Assembly: GCA_963758335.1 (NCBI GenBank)
Contig: CAVWVF010000002.1
Coordinates: forward strand, 1,798,001-1,862,000
Direction of reading: 5' to 3'
DNA: 64,000 nt
DNA from: Roseiarcus sp963758335
GTDB lineage: Bacteria; Pseudomonadota; Alphaproteobacteria; Rhizobiales; Beijerinckiaceae
The notes beneath the pieces are model-generated. The model did not search any database. It was not told where the DNA came from and saw only the letters and a list, made by a program, of their open reading frames with translations. The position numbers and the translations under genes are program-made. This document shows positions 50,667 through 59,273 of this stretch, in pieces; positions within the stretch are counted from its first letter, which is position 1; each line of letters begins with the position of its first letter.

Positions 50667-50679
50667 AATTTTGCAAGCC

Positions 50680-50916
50680 ATGCCCGTCAACCTGTCAATC
50701 AAGAACGCGCCGGACGACATCGTTCAGCGCTTACGGCAGCGGGCGGAGCGGCATCACCGCTCGCTGCAAGGCGAATTGCTCGCAATCATCGAGGAGGCGG
50801 TCCGTCCGGAACGGGGCTCGAGTCCGGGCGAACTGCTGGCGGAAGTCCGCCGTCTCGGCGTGCGCACGCCGCCCGAATCGGCCGCCATCATCCCTGCTGA
50901 CCGTGACCGGCGTTAA
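50680..50916 (+). CDS. FitA-like antitoxin (Arc/ribbon-helix-helix)
   Basis: 78 residues from ATG 50680. N-terminal RHH segment MPVNLSIKNAPDDIVQRLRQ, RAERHHRSLQGELLAIIEEA (residues about 1-42), typical of FitA-type antitoxins. The C-terminal part would wrap around the toxin. It overlaps the toxin start by 14 bases, giving coupled expression. The antitoxin represses its own operon and neutralises the PIN toxin. The pair lies between ureG and an IS110 copy, part of the material inserted between ureF and ureG. Confidence 0.85.
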   Translation: MPVNLSIKNAPDDIVQRLRQRAERHHRSLQGELLAIIEEAVRPERGSSPGELLAEVRRLGVRTPPESAAIIPADRDRR

Positions 50917-51259
50917 AGTCGTGGACGCGTCCGCGCTCGCGGAACCGGAGCCCGAGGCGGTCGCCGGGCGGCTGGAGGGGGCGCGCTTGGCCGCGCCTGC
51001 GCTGCTCGGCTTCGAACTTGCAAACGTCTATCTCACCAAGATGAGGCGCCAACCCGGTCAGCGGGAAACCTTACGCGCAGCTTTCCGGCTCGCCGACAGG
51101 CTGGCTGTGGAGACGGTCGCGGTCGATCAGAACGCCATGCTCGACCTGGCCGAGGCCACGGGATTGACCGCCTATGACGCCAGCTACCTGTGGCTCGCCC
51201 GTACGCTGAGGGGCGAACTGGTCACACTCGACCGGAAGCTGTCGGCGGCCATGACCTGA
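50903..51259 (+). CDS. vapC: PIN-domain toxin (VapC/FitB-like)
   Basis: 118 residues from GTG 50903, chosen because it begins VKVVDASALAE, the normal PIN start, and overlaps the antitoxin gene. Four acidic residues of the RNase site are in place: VVDASAL (Asp near residue 7), LLGFELANVY (Glu about 40), YDASYLWLA (Asp about 93) and LVTLDRKLS (Asp about 110). VapC toxins cleave tRNA or other RNA and stop translation when not bound by antitoxin. The reading frame is also open far upstream, but without family-like sequence. Confidence 0.85.
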   Translation: MTGVKVVDASALAEPEPEAVAGRLEGARLAAPALLGFELANVYLTKMRRQPGQRETLRAAFRLADRLAVETVAVDQNAMLDLAEATGLTAYDASYLWLARTLRGELVTLDRKLSAAMT

Positions 51260-51388
51260 CAGTCGCCGACCCGGGCGAAAACATTGTCCTGACGATTTCC
51301 CAAAAGCCTATTGCGCCTCTCCGCTCCGGCAACTCCGCGGACGGGCCAGTACATCGTCCCACCCCCCTATCTGCCGCCCCGCACGCCG

Positions 51389-53105
51389 AACAGATCCTAT
51401 GCGGGTGGACGGCGGCCGGACCCTTGGTAGGCTGATCTTCCACACCAGCATGGAGGCAACCGATGCATTTAATCACCTCCGCGACCGTTGTCGCGACCAC
51501 CGCCCGCGCGAATGATATCACGCTGTTCGCCTCGCTCGAATTGAGCAAATCGAAATGGGTTGTGACGATCAACAGTCCGGGCAGCGAGAAATTTTCCAGG
51601 CATGTGGTCGAGGGTGGGGACGGCGCCGGCCTGCTCGACCTTCTTTCGCGGTCGAGGGCGAAGGCCGAGCAGCGCTATGGCGTGCCGATCAAAGCGATCG
51701 TCATTCAGGAGGCGGGATTGGACGGATTTTGGATCCATCGCCTGCTGCTCGCCGAGGGGATCGAGAGCCACGTGGTCGATGCGGCTTCGATTGCGGTCGA
51801 CCGGCGGCATCGGCGAGCCAAGACCGATGCGATCGACGGCGAGACGCTGTTGCGGACGCTGATGGCGTGGGCTCGCGGCGAGCGGCGGGTCTGCTCCATG
51901 GTTCGCGCGCCGAGCCCGGAAGAAGAGGATCGCCGGCGGCTGACCCGCGAGCGCGGCACGCTGCTCAAGGAACGCATTCAGCACACCAATCGGGTCAGGG
52001 GCCTGCTCAGCGGCCAAGGCATCCGGGATTACAACCCGCTTCGGCGCGATCGTTTTGAGCGGCTCGAGGCGCTGCGAACCGGCGACGGCCGCGAGCTGCC
52101 GCCGCTGCTGAAGGCGGAAATACGCCGGGAGCTCGATCGGATCGCGCTGGCGACGACGCAACTGGCTGCGGTCGAACGGGCCCGCGACGCGCTCATCCGC
52201 ACGGAAGCCGAGGAGCGCACCAACCCCGCCGCCCGGCTCCTCGAGCTCAAGGGCTTGGGCCCCGAGTTCGCCTCGCTCCTCTGGCTGGAATCGTTGTTCC
52301 GCAGCTTCGCCAACCGCCGCCAGGTGGCGGCTTACGGCGGATTGGCGCCCAGCCCCTGGCAGAGCGGCGGCGTCGAACGGGATCAAGGCATCTCGAAGTC
52401 GGGCAACCGCCGCCTGCGCAAGACCATGATCGAGCTGGCCTGGTTCTGGCTGCGTCACCAGCCGGACTCGGCGTTGAGCCGCTGGTTTCGGGCGCGGGTC
52501 GGCGCCGCGAAGGGACGGGTCCGCCGGATCGCCATCGTGGCGCTGGCCCGCAAACTGCTCGTCGCCTTGTGGCGCTATGTCACCCAAGGCGTCGTTCCCG
52601 AGGGCGCGGTGTTCAAGGCGGCCTGACCCGATGGCTCAATCCTACGCCGACGCTCCAACGATGGCTTAACAACTCAACCCCATTCCAGCGAAGCCGAACG
52701 CGACGGCTTCGCCGGATCCGGGCGGGCGGTGACCGCGGCTTTGCCTGGCTGAAACACGCCGTTTAACAGGATGGTCCCCGCCAACCCGAGCCCGACGCCC
52801 TCGAGCATGAGGGATTATGGTCCGAGCCCCGACAAGCTCGACCGGATGTGAGGTGATGCGGCCGTCAAGGCTGCATGCGAAAGACGGGCTCACGCTTCGG
52901 ATCCAAACGCCAAAGGAGATGCGCAATGCCAAAATGAATGAGCGCGGCAAAGACCACAGAGGCAGCCAAGAGCGCGCAAGGGCGCGCTCACTCGTGACAG
53001 TGTTCGCTTCGCTCCCTGCTCCGCTGCGCTTCGCCCCGCTTCGCGGGTGACACGCCAGCGGCCGGTGCAAACGAATGAGCTTGACCCGAAACACCCCATG
53101 TGAGG
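51389..53105 (+). mobile_element. IS110-family element, copy C
   Basis: Nearly identical to copy B from AACAGATCC (51389) to CATGTGAGG (53105). The tail lacks about 23 bp relative to copy B (the ATCCGGCCGCTGGCGCGTCAAGG segment, one arm of the terminal stem). No target duplication seen. Confidence 0.88.
51463..52626 (+). CDS. IS110-family transposase (copy C)
   Basis: 387 residues from ATG 51463, differing from copy B at only a handful of positions (for instance VPIKAIV for VPIRAIV, TNRVRGLLSGQGIRDY for TNRVKGLLSGQGIRGY, LESLFRS for LEALFRS). All catalytic segments noted for copy B are intact: SLELSKSKW, IQEAGLDGF, KTDAIDGE and the GLAPSPWQSGG serine motif. Near identity of the copies suggests recent spread in this genome. 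Confidence 0.93.
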   Translation: MHLITSATVVATTARANDITLFASLELSKSKWVVTINSPGSEKFSRHVVEGGDGAGLLDLLSRSRAKAEQRYGVPIKAIVIQEAGLDGFWIHRLLLAEGIESHVVDAASIAVDRRHRRAKTDAIDGETLLRTLMAWARGERRVCSMVRAPSPEEEDRRRLTRERGTLLKERIQHTNRVRGLLSGQGIRDYNPLRRDRFERLEALRTGDGRELPPLLKAEIRRELDRIALATTQLAAVERARDALIRTEAEERTNPAARLLELKGLGPEFASLLWLESLFRSFANRRQVAAYGGLAPSPWQSGGVERDQGISKSGNRRLRKTMIELAWFWLRHQPDSALSRWFRARVGAAKGRVRRIAIVALARKLLVALWRYVTQGVVPEGAVFKAA

Positions 53106-53118
53106 CAAAGCGTAAGTC

Positions 53119-53325
53119 TCAGGAGGCGCTCTTCGTCTCTTGCGCCAGGCCGCCATGCGGGTGGCGCCGATCGCCGCGCCGGTTCGATCTCCGTACGTAG
53201 GTGATGCTCGCCTCGGGGTGTTCATGCTTCGCCTTGAGGGCGGCGATGAGCGCATCTTCAGCCTCGACGGTGAGCGCCTTGGAATGGTTGTGAAGCCTGA
53301 GCCCGACCGTATGTTCAATGGTCAT
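53119..53325 (-). CDS. Small hypothetical protein (68 aa)
   Basis: ATG 53325 gives MTIEHTVGLRLHNHSKALTV, EAEDALIAALKAKHEHPEAS and ITYVRRSNRRGDRRHPHGG. It is a well-formed small protein with a GGCGCAC-type leader and no known domain. It sits between IS110 copy C and IS1634, in the material separating ureF from ureG. Function unknown. Confidence 0.6.
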   Translation of the reverse strand: MTIEHTVGLRLHNHSKALTVEAEDALIAALKAKHEHPEASITYVRRSNRRGDRRHPHGGLAQETKSAS

Positions 53326-53439
53326 GTGCGCCTCCGATCATGAGGACGCCGCAGCCGTGGCGTCAATGCAGGCAGCCCGAAGACAACGTCCGATACCACT
53401 GACTAACATGAGAACAGAAGCGCTTGGAGTCCGAACGCC

Positions 53440-53600
53440 CGTCACTCGCCCTTCTCCCCTTGGGGAGAAGGTGGCCCGAAGGGCCGGATGAGGGGTCAGA
53501 CGCCGGGATGAAGCGCGCCTTGCGACGGGAACCCCTCACCCCCGACCCCTCTCCCGCCATAGGGCGTCCGGAAGGACGCCCGTCTCGCCCGACTTTCCCA
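53440..53600. repeat. Palindromic intergenic repeats
   Basis: Includes CTTCTCCCCTTGGGGAGAAG (53451-53470), GGTGGCCCGAAGGGCCGGATG (53470-53490, also at 34164) and GGGCGTCCGGAAGGACGCCC (53562-53581, also at 58938-58957). All can form tight hairpins. REP-like elements rather than genes. Confidence 0.65.
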
Positions 53601-53662
53601 ACTGGCGGAGTAAGAGCGCCGCAAATGCCCATAGAATGGGGGGTCGGGCGAAAAAGTCTTCA

Positions 53663-55447
53663 CTACACGGGGTGGGCAGGCGCCCGAGCGATATGGCCGG
53701 CGGCGGTGATCCGTGGTGGGGGTTGCGGGGGCAGCTCGAGGTTGAGCTGCCTGACCAAGAGCTTCTGGTCGGCGTTGAGTTCGGTATGGCGGCTGAGCAC
53801 GAGCGTGCGGCCGTCGGTGGTGGGGAAGTGAACGTCGAGCATCTGCACGGCGGCGAACTTGTCCAAGACGGCCCTCGGCGTGAGGCCGTTCGCCAGCGGC
53901 TTGAGCATCGCGCGCAGGGTGACGTGGAGACAATAGGCGAGGAAAGCGACGAAGATGTGCGCTTCGCCGCGCTCGATCAGTTGATGGTGGATCGGACGCA
54001 GTTGCAGATCGTCCTTGAGGGTCTTGAACGCGGCCTCGACCTCGGTGAGCTGGATATAGAATCGCCACATCTCGGCCGGCTCGCGTCCGCATAGATTGGT
54101 GCGCAGCAGATAGCGGCCTTCGCGCCGTCGCACGCTGCGCACCTTGTCGCGGTCGAGCGCATAGGTGAACGTGGCGATACGCGGGTCGACTTCGACGTCG
54201 ACGATGCGCCAGGCGGCCGGCGCCTTGGCGCGCGCCGCGCCGAGCTTCATCAGCAATTCCTCGCGGGTCAGGCTCATGGCGGAAAGCTCTTTGAGCCGCG
54301 CCCACAGCCATTTCAGCTTGCGCCGGCGCATGGCGCGCTCCTTGGCGATGCGCGCGCTGCTGCGCGCCAGCACGTAGAGCTCCTCTTCTTGCGCCAGCAG
54401 CTTGACATCGACGCCTTCGCGCACGGCCTGCCAAGGCCGGGCGAGCAGCGCCTTCTCCATTTTCGTGAGCCGGCCCTTGGGCGTGCCGACCAGATACGAG
54501 ATCGGCGGATCGGCCTGGCGCATCTCGCGCAGCACCTCCTCGGTCGGAATGCCGCGGTCCATCACCCAGATGCGCTGCGCCTTGCCGTACTGCGCCTCGA
54601 TCTTCTCGAGGAAGCCGCGCAGCGTGGCGTTGTCGGCGGTGTTGCCGGGGAGCACCTCGTAGGCCAGCGGCAAGCCCTCGGGCGTCACGATCAGGGCGAT
54701 GACCACCTGCACGCAGTCGCTGCGCTTGTCGCGGCTGTAGCCGTGCCGACGTTTGTCGGCGTCGTTGTCCGGCGGATCGGACTCGAAATCGGTGCTCGTC
54801 AGATCGTACAGCAGAACCTCGAACTTGGCGCCGAACAGATCCTGCCAACGCGCCCGCAAGTGATCGAACAGCGCCGCCTTGTGCGCCAGCAGCTTGTCGA
54901 GGCAGCGATAGAGCGCGTTCTTCTCGACCAGCGCATAGTCCTCGCCGAGCAGATCCGCCATCGCGCTCTGCTCGAACCACAGCCGATGCAAGCGCCACTC
55001 GCTTCCGGGATCGATCAGTCGATAGCAGACGAGCGTCTGCAAGATATGCCGCCAGCGGGTTCCCTCGCGCGAGTCGGGCAGCCGCGGCGTCCAGAACCGA
55101 TCCAGTTCGAGTTGCTCATAGAGATGGCACGCCAGCCAGCACGCGCCCCATTGGCGCGGGCGATGCAGCTCCATCGCGTCGAGCCGCACCTGCACGCCGA
55201 AGCCCGCGGCGTGATCGGGAACGTCCCGCCCGGCCGGGAACAGCGCGAGCTGGCGCGGCCGTTGGCTCTCCCCGTCAAAGGCCTTGATGACCCGCGACCA
55301 AGCCGCATGCGGGCTGTCGTTGATCTCGCCCAGATACAGCACCGGGCGCTGGACCCCCCGGCCGCCCGCACAGCGCTTGCTTTCGACAATGCTCCAGCAA
55401 CGGTGCTCTTTGCCGTTATTCCTTCGCCGGGTGAATCGCAAGTACAT
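53663..55447 (-). CDS. IS1634-family transposase
   Basis: 594 residues from ATG 55447. N-terminal beta region starting YLRFTRRRNNGKEHRCWSIV, then the DDE core: FEVLLYDLTSTDFES (residues about 210-224, Asp), RIWVMDRGIPTEEVLREMRQ (about 295-314, Asp), and FYIQLTEVEAAFKTLKDDLQ (about 470-489, Glu in the Y-x7-E-x-x-F-like motif), LRPIHHQLIERGEAHIFVAF. Full length and uninterrupted. The last codon and stop lie inside the flanking 13-bp direct repeat, so the protein ends in sequence that may derive from the target. Confidence 0.9.
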   Translation of the reverse strand: MYLRFTRRRNNGKEHRCWSIVESKRCAGGRGVQRPVLYLGEINDSPHAAWSRVIKAFDGESQRPRQLALFPAGRDVPDHAAGFGVQVRLDAMELHRPRQWGACWLACHLYEQLELDRFWTPRLPDSREGTRWRHILQTLVCYRLIDPGSEWRLHRLWFEQSAMADLLGEDYALVEKNALYRCLDKLLAHKAALFDHLRARWQDLFGAKFEVLLYDLTSTDFESDPPDNDADKRRHGYSRDKRSDCVQVVIALIVTPEGLPLAYEVLPGNTADNATLRGFLEKIEAQYGKAQRIWVMDRGIPTEEVLREMRQADPPISYLVGTPKGRLTKMEKALLARPWQAVREGVDVKLLAQEEELYVLARSSARIAKERAMRRRKLKWLWARLKELSAMSLTREELLMKLGAARAKAPAAWRIVDVEVDPRIATFTYALDRDKVRSVRRREGRYLLRTNLCGREPAEMWRFYIQLTEVEAAFKTLKDDLQLRPIHHQLIERGEAHIFVAFLAYCLHVTLRAMLKPLANGLTPRAVLDKFAAVQMLDVHFPTTDGRTLVLSRHTELNADQKLLVRQLNLELPPQPPPRITAAGHIARAPAHPV

Positions 55448-55491
55448 GCCACGCGATTCTACGCCGAAAGCTGACCCAGAAAAGGGGTTAG
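53669..55491 (-). mobile_element. IS1634-family (IS4-like) element
   Basis: The transposase gene is bracketed by a 13-bp direct repeat GTCTTCACTACAC (53656-53668 and 55492-55504). IS1634 elements are known for target duplications of variable, often long length, so this is a likely target duplication. Obvious terminal inverted repeats were not found by eye. The repeat at the left contains the transposase stop codon. Confidence 0.65.
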
Positions 55492-55585
55492 GTCTTCACT
55501 ACACTCGTTTTCGGCTTGTCATCCTTTGTATTGACTCCGGTTTTTTCAACAAAATTCCAATTCCGTGCTGGGGAGAGGGGAGTCG

Positions 55586-56266
55586 TTACGACCGGAACAG
55601 CCGCGAATATTGCGTCTCGTGACGCATCGCGCCGATGTCGGAACGGAAGGCGGCGGAGCCGAGGTCGGCGAGCGTCGATCGCGCCGCTTCGCGGGCAAGC
55701 GCCCGGACGCGCGGCAAGAGCGCGGCCAGAATCTTCTGCCCGGCGGTTTGGCCGATCGGGCCGAGTCGCACGGCGGCGGAGACCAGGTTCGCGAGAAGCG
55801 CCAGCACGAAGGCCTGAAGGCTCGGTTCCAGCGGAAGATCGTGGCCGGCCGCGGCGGCGGCGACAGCGACCGGATAGGCGATTCGATCCTGCGCGGCGAG
55901 TTCGCGCAGCGGTTCAAAGTCCCAGGCGGCCCGGGCGGCGGCGACGAAGGCAAAACCTTGCGCCGTCGTCTCCAGCCGCCGCTCGGCCGAGGCGGCGACG
56001 GCGAGGTCGTTCGACTCGATCAGCGCCGGCCAGTCGCCGGCCTCGGCCGCGCGGAAGGCGGCGGCGAACAGGATCGCGTCGGCGCGCGGGGCGCCGAATG
56101 TCAGAAGATCGACCAGCCAGCCGCCGAGGGAGCGGGCGTCAAAAATGTCGCCGGTCTCGACCGCCCATTCGAGCCCGTGCGAATAGGCGAACCAGCCGAC
56201 CGGGAAGGCCGGCGACAGCCACAGCATCAGCGGCAGCAGGGCGGCGTCGGGCTCAGCGGGCCCCAT
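55586..56266 (-). CDS. ureF: Urease accessory protein UreF
   Basis: 226 residues from ATG 56266, overlapping ureE by 14 bases. UreF is an all-helical protein that joins UreD/H and UreG on the urease apoprotein and promotes GTP-dependent nickel insertion. Family marks: LLPLMLWLSPAFPVGWFAYS, HGLEWAVETGDIFDARSLGG (residues about 11-50), RLETTAQGFAFVAA, YPVAVAAAAAGHDLPLEPSL and the C-terminal RHETQYSRLFRS. Length is typical. Its former downstream neighbour ureG is now 5 kb away, behind the IS1634 element. Confidence 0.94.
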   Translation of the reverse strand: MGPAEPDAALLPLMLWLSPAFPVGWFAYSHGLEWAVETGDIFDARSLGGWLVDLLTFGAPRADAILFAAAFRAAEAGDWPALIESNDLAVAASAERRLETTAQGFAFVAAARAAWDFEPLRELAAQDRIAYPVAVAAAAAGHDLPLEPSLQAFVLALLANLVSAAVRLGPIGQTAGQKILAALLPRVRALAREAARSTLADLGSAAFRSDIGAMRHETQYSRLFRS

Positions 56267-56891
56267 GACCGTGACCATGACTTGCGCCGGAGTGATCGTG
56301 GCCGTGCTCGTGCCGATGATCGGGATGATCGCAATGCTCGTGATCATGATGGTCATGCCCATGATGGGAATGACCGTGAGAGTCATGGCCGTGATGGGCG
56401 TGATCGTGGGCGTGGTCGCCGTGATGCGCATGCTCGGCCGAATGCGCGTGCGACAACTCGGCCTGGACGTAGGCGCCGCCCTCCGGGTTGAAAGGAGCTT
56501 CCAAGGGCACGACGCGCGCGCCTAGGCCCCTCGCCATGTCCTCGATCACCGGATCGCGGCGGATGCGCAAGGCCTTCGGGGTCAGTTCGGTCGGGAGGTG
56601 CCGGTTGCCGAGATGCCAGGCGACGCGCATGAGGGAGAGCGCGTCGGGCGCGCGGATTTCGGCGAGCGGCTCGGGCGCGGCCAGAACCTCGACGATTCGG
56701 CCGTCCTCGAGTCTCAGACCGTCGCCGCCGCGCAGCATCGCCGCCTCCGGCAGGTCGAGCAGGAAGGCGAGCCCGCCGACGCCGGTCATGACGAAGCGGC
56801 GCCGATAGCGCTCGTCGAACTCGAGCACCACGCTGTCGGCCGGCTCGCCGGTCCAGGCGCCCGCGGCAAGAACCTTGTCCGCCCGCAGCAT
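56253..56891 (-). CDS. ureE: Urease accessory protein UreE, histidine-rich
   Basis: 212 residues from ATG 56891 with GAGAGGA upstream; an in-frame ATG at 56912 is less likely. UreE is the nickel-binding metallochaperone of urease. The peptide-binding and metal-binding domains span residues about 1-150: VVLEFDERYRRRFVMTGVGG, LPEAAMLRGGDGLRLEDGR, RVAWHLGNRHLPTELTPKAL with the conserved metal-binding His, and RGLGARVVPLEAPFNPEGGA. The last 65 residues are about half His, with Asp and Gly (HAHSAEHAHHGDHAHDHAHH and onward), an unusually long metal-storage tail. Translationally coupled to ureF. Confidence 0.95.
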   Translation of the reverse strand: MLRADKVLAAGAWTGEPADSVVLEFDERYRRRFVMTGVGGLAFLLDLPEAAMLRGGDGLRLEDGRIVEVLAAPEPLAEIRAPDALSLMRVAWHLGNRHLPTELTPKALRIRRDPVIEDMARGLGARVVPLEAPFNPEGGAYVQAELSHAHSAEHAHHGDHAHDHAHHGHDSHGHSHHGHDHHDHEHCDHPDHRHEHGHDHSGASHGHGHGAR

Positions 56892-56951
56892 GCTCTTCCT
56901 CTCCGCCTTCATGACCCGCCCGCCCAGCATGGACGAGGCGGAAAAACAACG

Positions 56952-57352
<401 letters not shown>

Positions 57353-57645
57353 GCATATGAGCGCGGGGCCGCGTCGGTCAAGGAGAAAGGCGAGGCGCGC
57401 GCGATGAACCGGCGGCGCGGCGACATCTCGTCTATTCGGCGATCCGCGGTGCGGGAACGGTCCTGGAGATCGCCTGCCGAGCCGAGGCGTCGTTCATTGC
57501 AGCTTAATCCGGTTTGTGGGAATGTGACGCCCCGAACGGGCGGGGCTGGTCCGTTTGCGCGGCTCCCGCCGCGACCGAGGGGCGGTTCTTCGTTAGAAAG
57601 GGCGACCCTTTACAGCCAATGAATGACGGACGGGAGATCGTTTCC

Positions 57646-57939
57646 ATGAAAAAGATGTTGGCTCTTTCGCTGGCGCTGGCCGCGGCCGTCTCGGTCTCGG
57701 CTTGCCAGACCCCGCAGCAGCAGAACGCTCTTGTCGGCGGCGCGCTGGGGGCGGGCACGGGCGCCCTGGTCGGGTCGGCCGTCTCGCACGGCAGCGCCGG
57801 CGGCGCGCTGGCGGGCGCGGCGATCGGCGCAGGATCGGGCGCGCTAATCGGCGCAGCGGCGACGCCGCCCTATGCCGGCCAATGCGCGCGCTGGGGCTAC
57901 GACTACAACGGCAACCGCGTCTGCGTGACGTATTACTGA
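57646..57939 (+). CDS. Glycine-zipper protein (lipoprotein-like)
   Basis: 97 residues from ATG 57646. N-terminal export signal MKKMLALSLALAAAVSVSAC with a lipobox-like VSAC (Cys at residue 20), suggesting a lipoprotein. It is followed by a glycine-zipper membrane segment (residues about 30-72, GALGAGTGALVGSAVSHGSA, GGALAGAAIGAGSGALIGAA) and a short aromatic end (QCARWGYDYNGNRVCVTYY). Proteins of this build are common in the outer membrane/periplasm of Hyphomicrobiales; precise role unknown. Confidence 0.85.
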   Translation: MKKMLALSLALAAAVSVSACQTPQQQNALVGGALGAGTGALVGSAVSHGSAGGALAGAAIGAGSGALIGAAATPPYAGQCARWGYDYNGNRVCVTYY

Positions 57940-57960
57940 GAAGTGACAGATACAGACGAG

Positions 57961-57992
57961 CGTCATGGCCGGCCTTGAGCCGGCCATCCACG
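57961..57992. repeat. REP-like palindrome
   Basis: CGTCATGGCCGGCCTTGAGC...GGCCATCCACG forms a hairpin. The inverse-oriented relatives at 58084-58117 and 32380-32413 share GTGGATGGCCGGGACAAGCC. Such palindromes are dispersed in many alphaproteobacterial genomes. It also serves as a possible terminator for the glycine-zipper gene. Confidence 0.7.
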
Positions 57993-58083
57993 CAGTTCGG
58001 CGCCGCTGCGGTCGCAAGCGCGAAGATCCGGCGGCGAAGCGTCCTACAAATAGTGAACCTTCATCGGCCCCTATCGCATAACC

Positions 58084-58117
58084 GCGTGGATGGCCGGGAC
58101 AAGCCCGGCCATGACGG
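58084..58117. repeat. REP-like palindrome
   Basis: GCGTGGATGGCCGGGACAAG...CCCGGCCATGACGG, facing the copy at 57961. It ends four bases before the amidase start codon and could influence its translation. Confidence 0.7.
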
Positions 58118-58120
58118 GGA

Positions 58121-58876
58121 ATGAAGCAGCATCTCGCCCCCGACAGCCGCCTCGCCGCCCGCTTCGTCCTGTCGCCGAATTTCGGCGAACGGCGCGGTGG
58201 CGGACGTCCGAGCTGTCTCATCCTGCATTACACCGGCATGCCAACGGCCGAGGCGGCGCTCGATTGGCTGACGGACCCGGCGTCCGAAGTGTCGTCCCAT
58301 TATTTCGTGTGGGAGGACGGGCGGATCGACCAGCTCGTCGCAGAGGGCGCCCGCGCTTGGCACGCCGGCAAGGCTTTCTGGAGGGGCGAGAGCGACCTGA
58401 ATTCCGCCTCGATCGGGATCGAGATCGTCAATCCCGGCCATGACGGCGGCTCGCCGCCCTTTCCCGACCGCCAGATCGCGGCGACGATCGCGCTGGCGCG
58501 CGACTGTCTCTCGCGCTGGAATATCCCGCCCGAGCGGGTGCTCGCCCATTCCGACGTCGCGCCCGGCCGCAAGCGCGATCCGGGCGAGGATTTTCCTTGG
58601 CGGCGGCTGGGGGAAAGCGGCGTCGGCCACTGGGTCGAACCGGCGCCGATCGGCGGCGGAGCGCTCTTCCGCCACGACGAGGAAGGGCCGCCGGTGCGGG
58701 CGCTGCAGGCGATGCTCATGCTCTACGGCTACGGTCTCGACCTCACCGGCGTCTACGACCGACGCACGCGCGCGGTGGTCGAGGCCTTTCAGCGCCACTT
58801 CCGGCCCGAACGGGTCGACGGCGAGGCGGACGTGTCCACCATCGCGACGCTGAAAGCGCTGATCGACGCGTTGTAG
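58121..58876 (+). CDS. N-acetylmuramoyl-L-alanine amidase (AmiD-like)
   Basis: 251 residues from ATG 58121. Amidase_2 domain (residues about 10-165): SCLILHYTGMPTAEAALDWL (first zinc His), VSSHYFVWEDGRIDQLVAEG, ARAWHAGKAFWRGESDLNSA, SIGIEIVNPGH and RVLAHSDVAPGRKRDPGEDF (His and Asp/Lys of the active site). A C-terminal peptidoglycan-binding domain (about 180-250) reads RALQAMLMLYGYGLDLTGVY, VVEAFQRHFRPERVDG. It cleaves the amide between MurNAc and the stem peptide. No cleavable signal peptide is visible, so it may act in the cytoplasm on recycled muropeptides. Confidence 0.92.
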   Translation: MKQHLAPDSRLAARFVLSPNFGERRGGGRPSCLILHYTGMPTAEAALDWLTDPASEVSSHYFVWEDGRIDQLVAEGARAWHAGKAFWRGESDLNSASIGIEIVNPGHDGGSPPFPDRQIAATIALARDCLSRWNIPPERVLAHSDVAPGRKRDPGEDFPWRRLGESGVGHWVEPAPIGGGALFRHDEEGPPVRALQAMLMLYGYGLDLTGVYDRRTRAVVEAFQRHFRPERVDGEADVSTIATLKALIDAL

Positions 58877-58937
58877 GCGCGGTCGACCGCGCGCCGCGCC
58901 ATTGTAGGCGGTCGTTGACCGCGCGCCGCGCTCCATA

Positions 58938-58957
58938 GGGCGTCCGGAAGGACGCCC
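58938..58957. repeat. Hairpin repeat (20 bp)
   Basis: GGGCGTCCGGAAGGACGCCC, perfect palindrome with a GGAA centre, identical to 53562-53581. Confidence 0.7.
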
Positions 58958-58997
58958 GTCTTTCGACGGGCTACGGCTACAGGGCGGCCGCTCACGC

Positions 58998-59240
58998 CGC
59001 TTTGCCGAGCCTTTCGGCGATCCACAGCTTGACCAGCGCCAGTCTGGTGACCCCCGAGCCGCCGCGCTTCGCGGTCGAGCGCTTCGACGACCCACACGGG
59101 AAAATCGACATTGACGCGACGGATTTCGCGACCGGGGCGGCGCATCTTCGACCAGTCGACGGAATCGGAGATATCCTCGCCGGCGTCGAACTTGGCGTCG
59201 AAATCTTTGGCGCAATCTTCTTCATAACGCTCGACCCCGC
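58998..59240 (-). pseudogene. BrnA/CopG-type antitoxin, frameshifted
   Basis: On the minus strand the frame reads ERYEEDCAKDFDAKFDAGED, ISDSVDWSKMRRPGREIRRV, NVDFPVWVVEALDREARRLG. After one extra G in a run of five (about 59050) it continues VTRLALVKLWIAERLGKAA to the stop at 58998. This is the ribbon-helix-helix antitoxin of the BrnT/BrnA type (NVDFPxWVVExLDREARRLGVTRQ). No clear start codon and no intact toxin gene lie upstream. The frameshift in a homopolymer could be a sequencing error. Confidence 0.65.
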
Positions 59241-59273
59241 GCGTCCATTCGGGCGGGAAAAGGAGTTGCCCCG

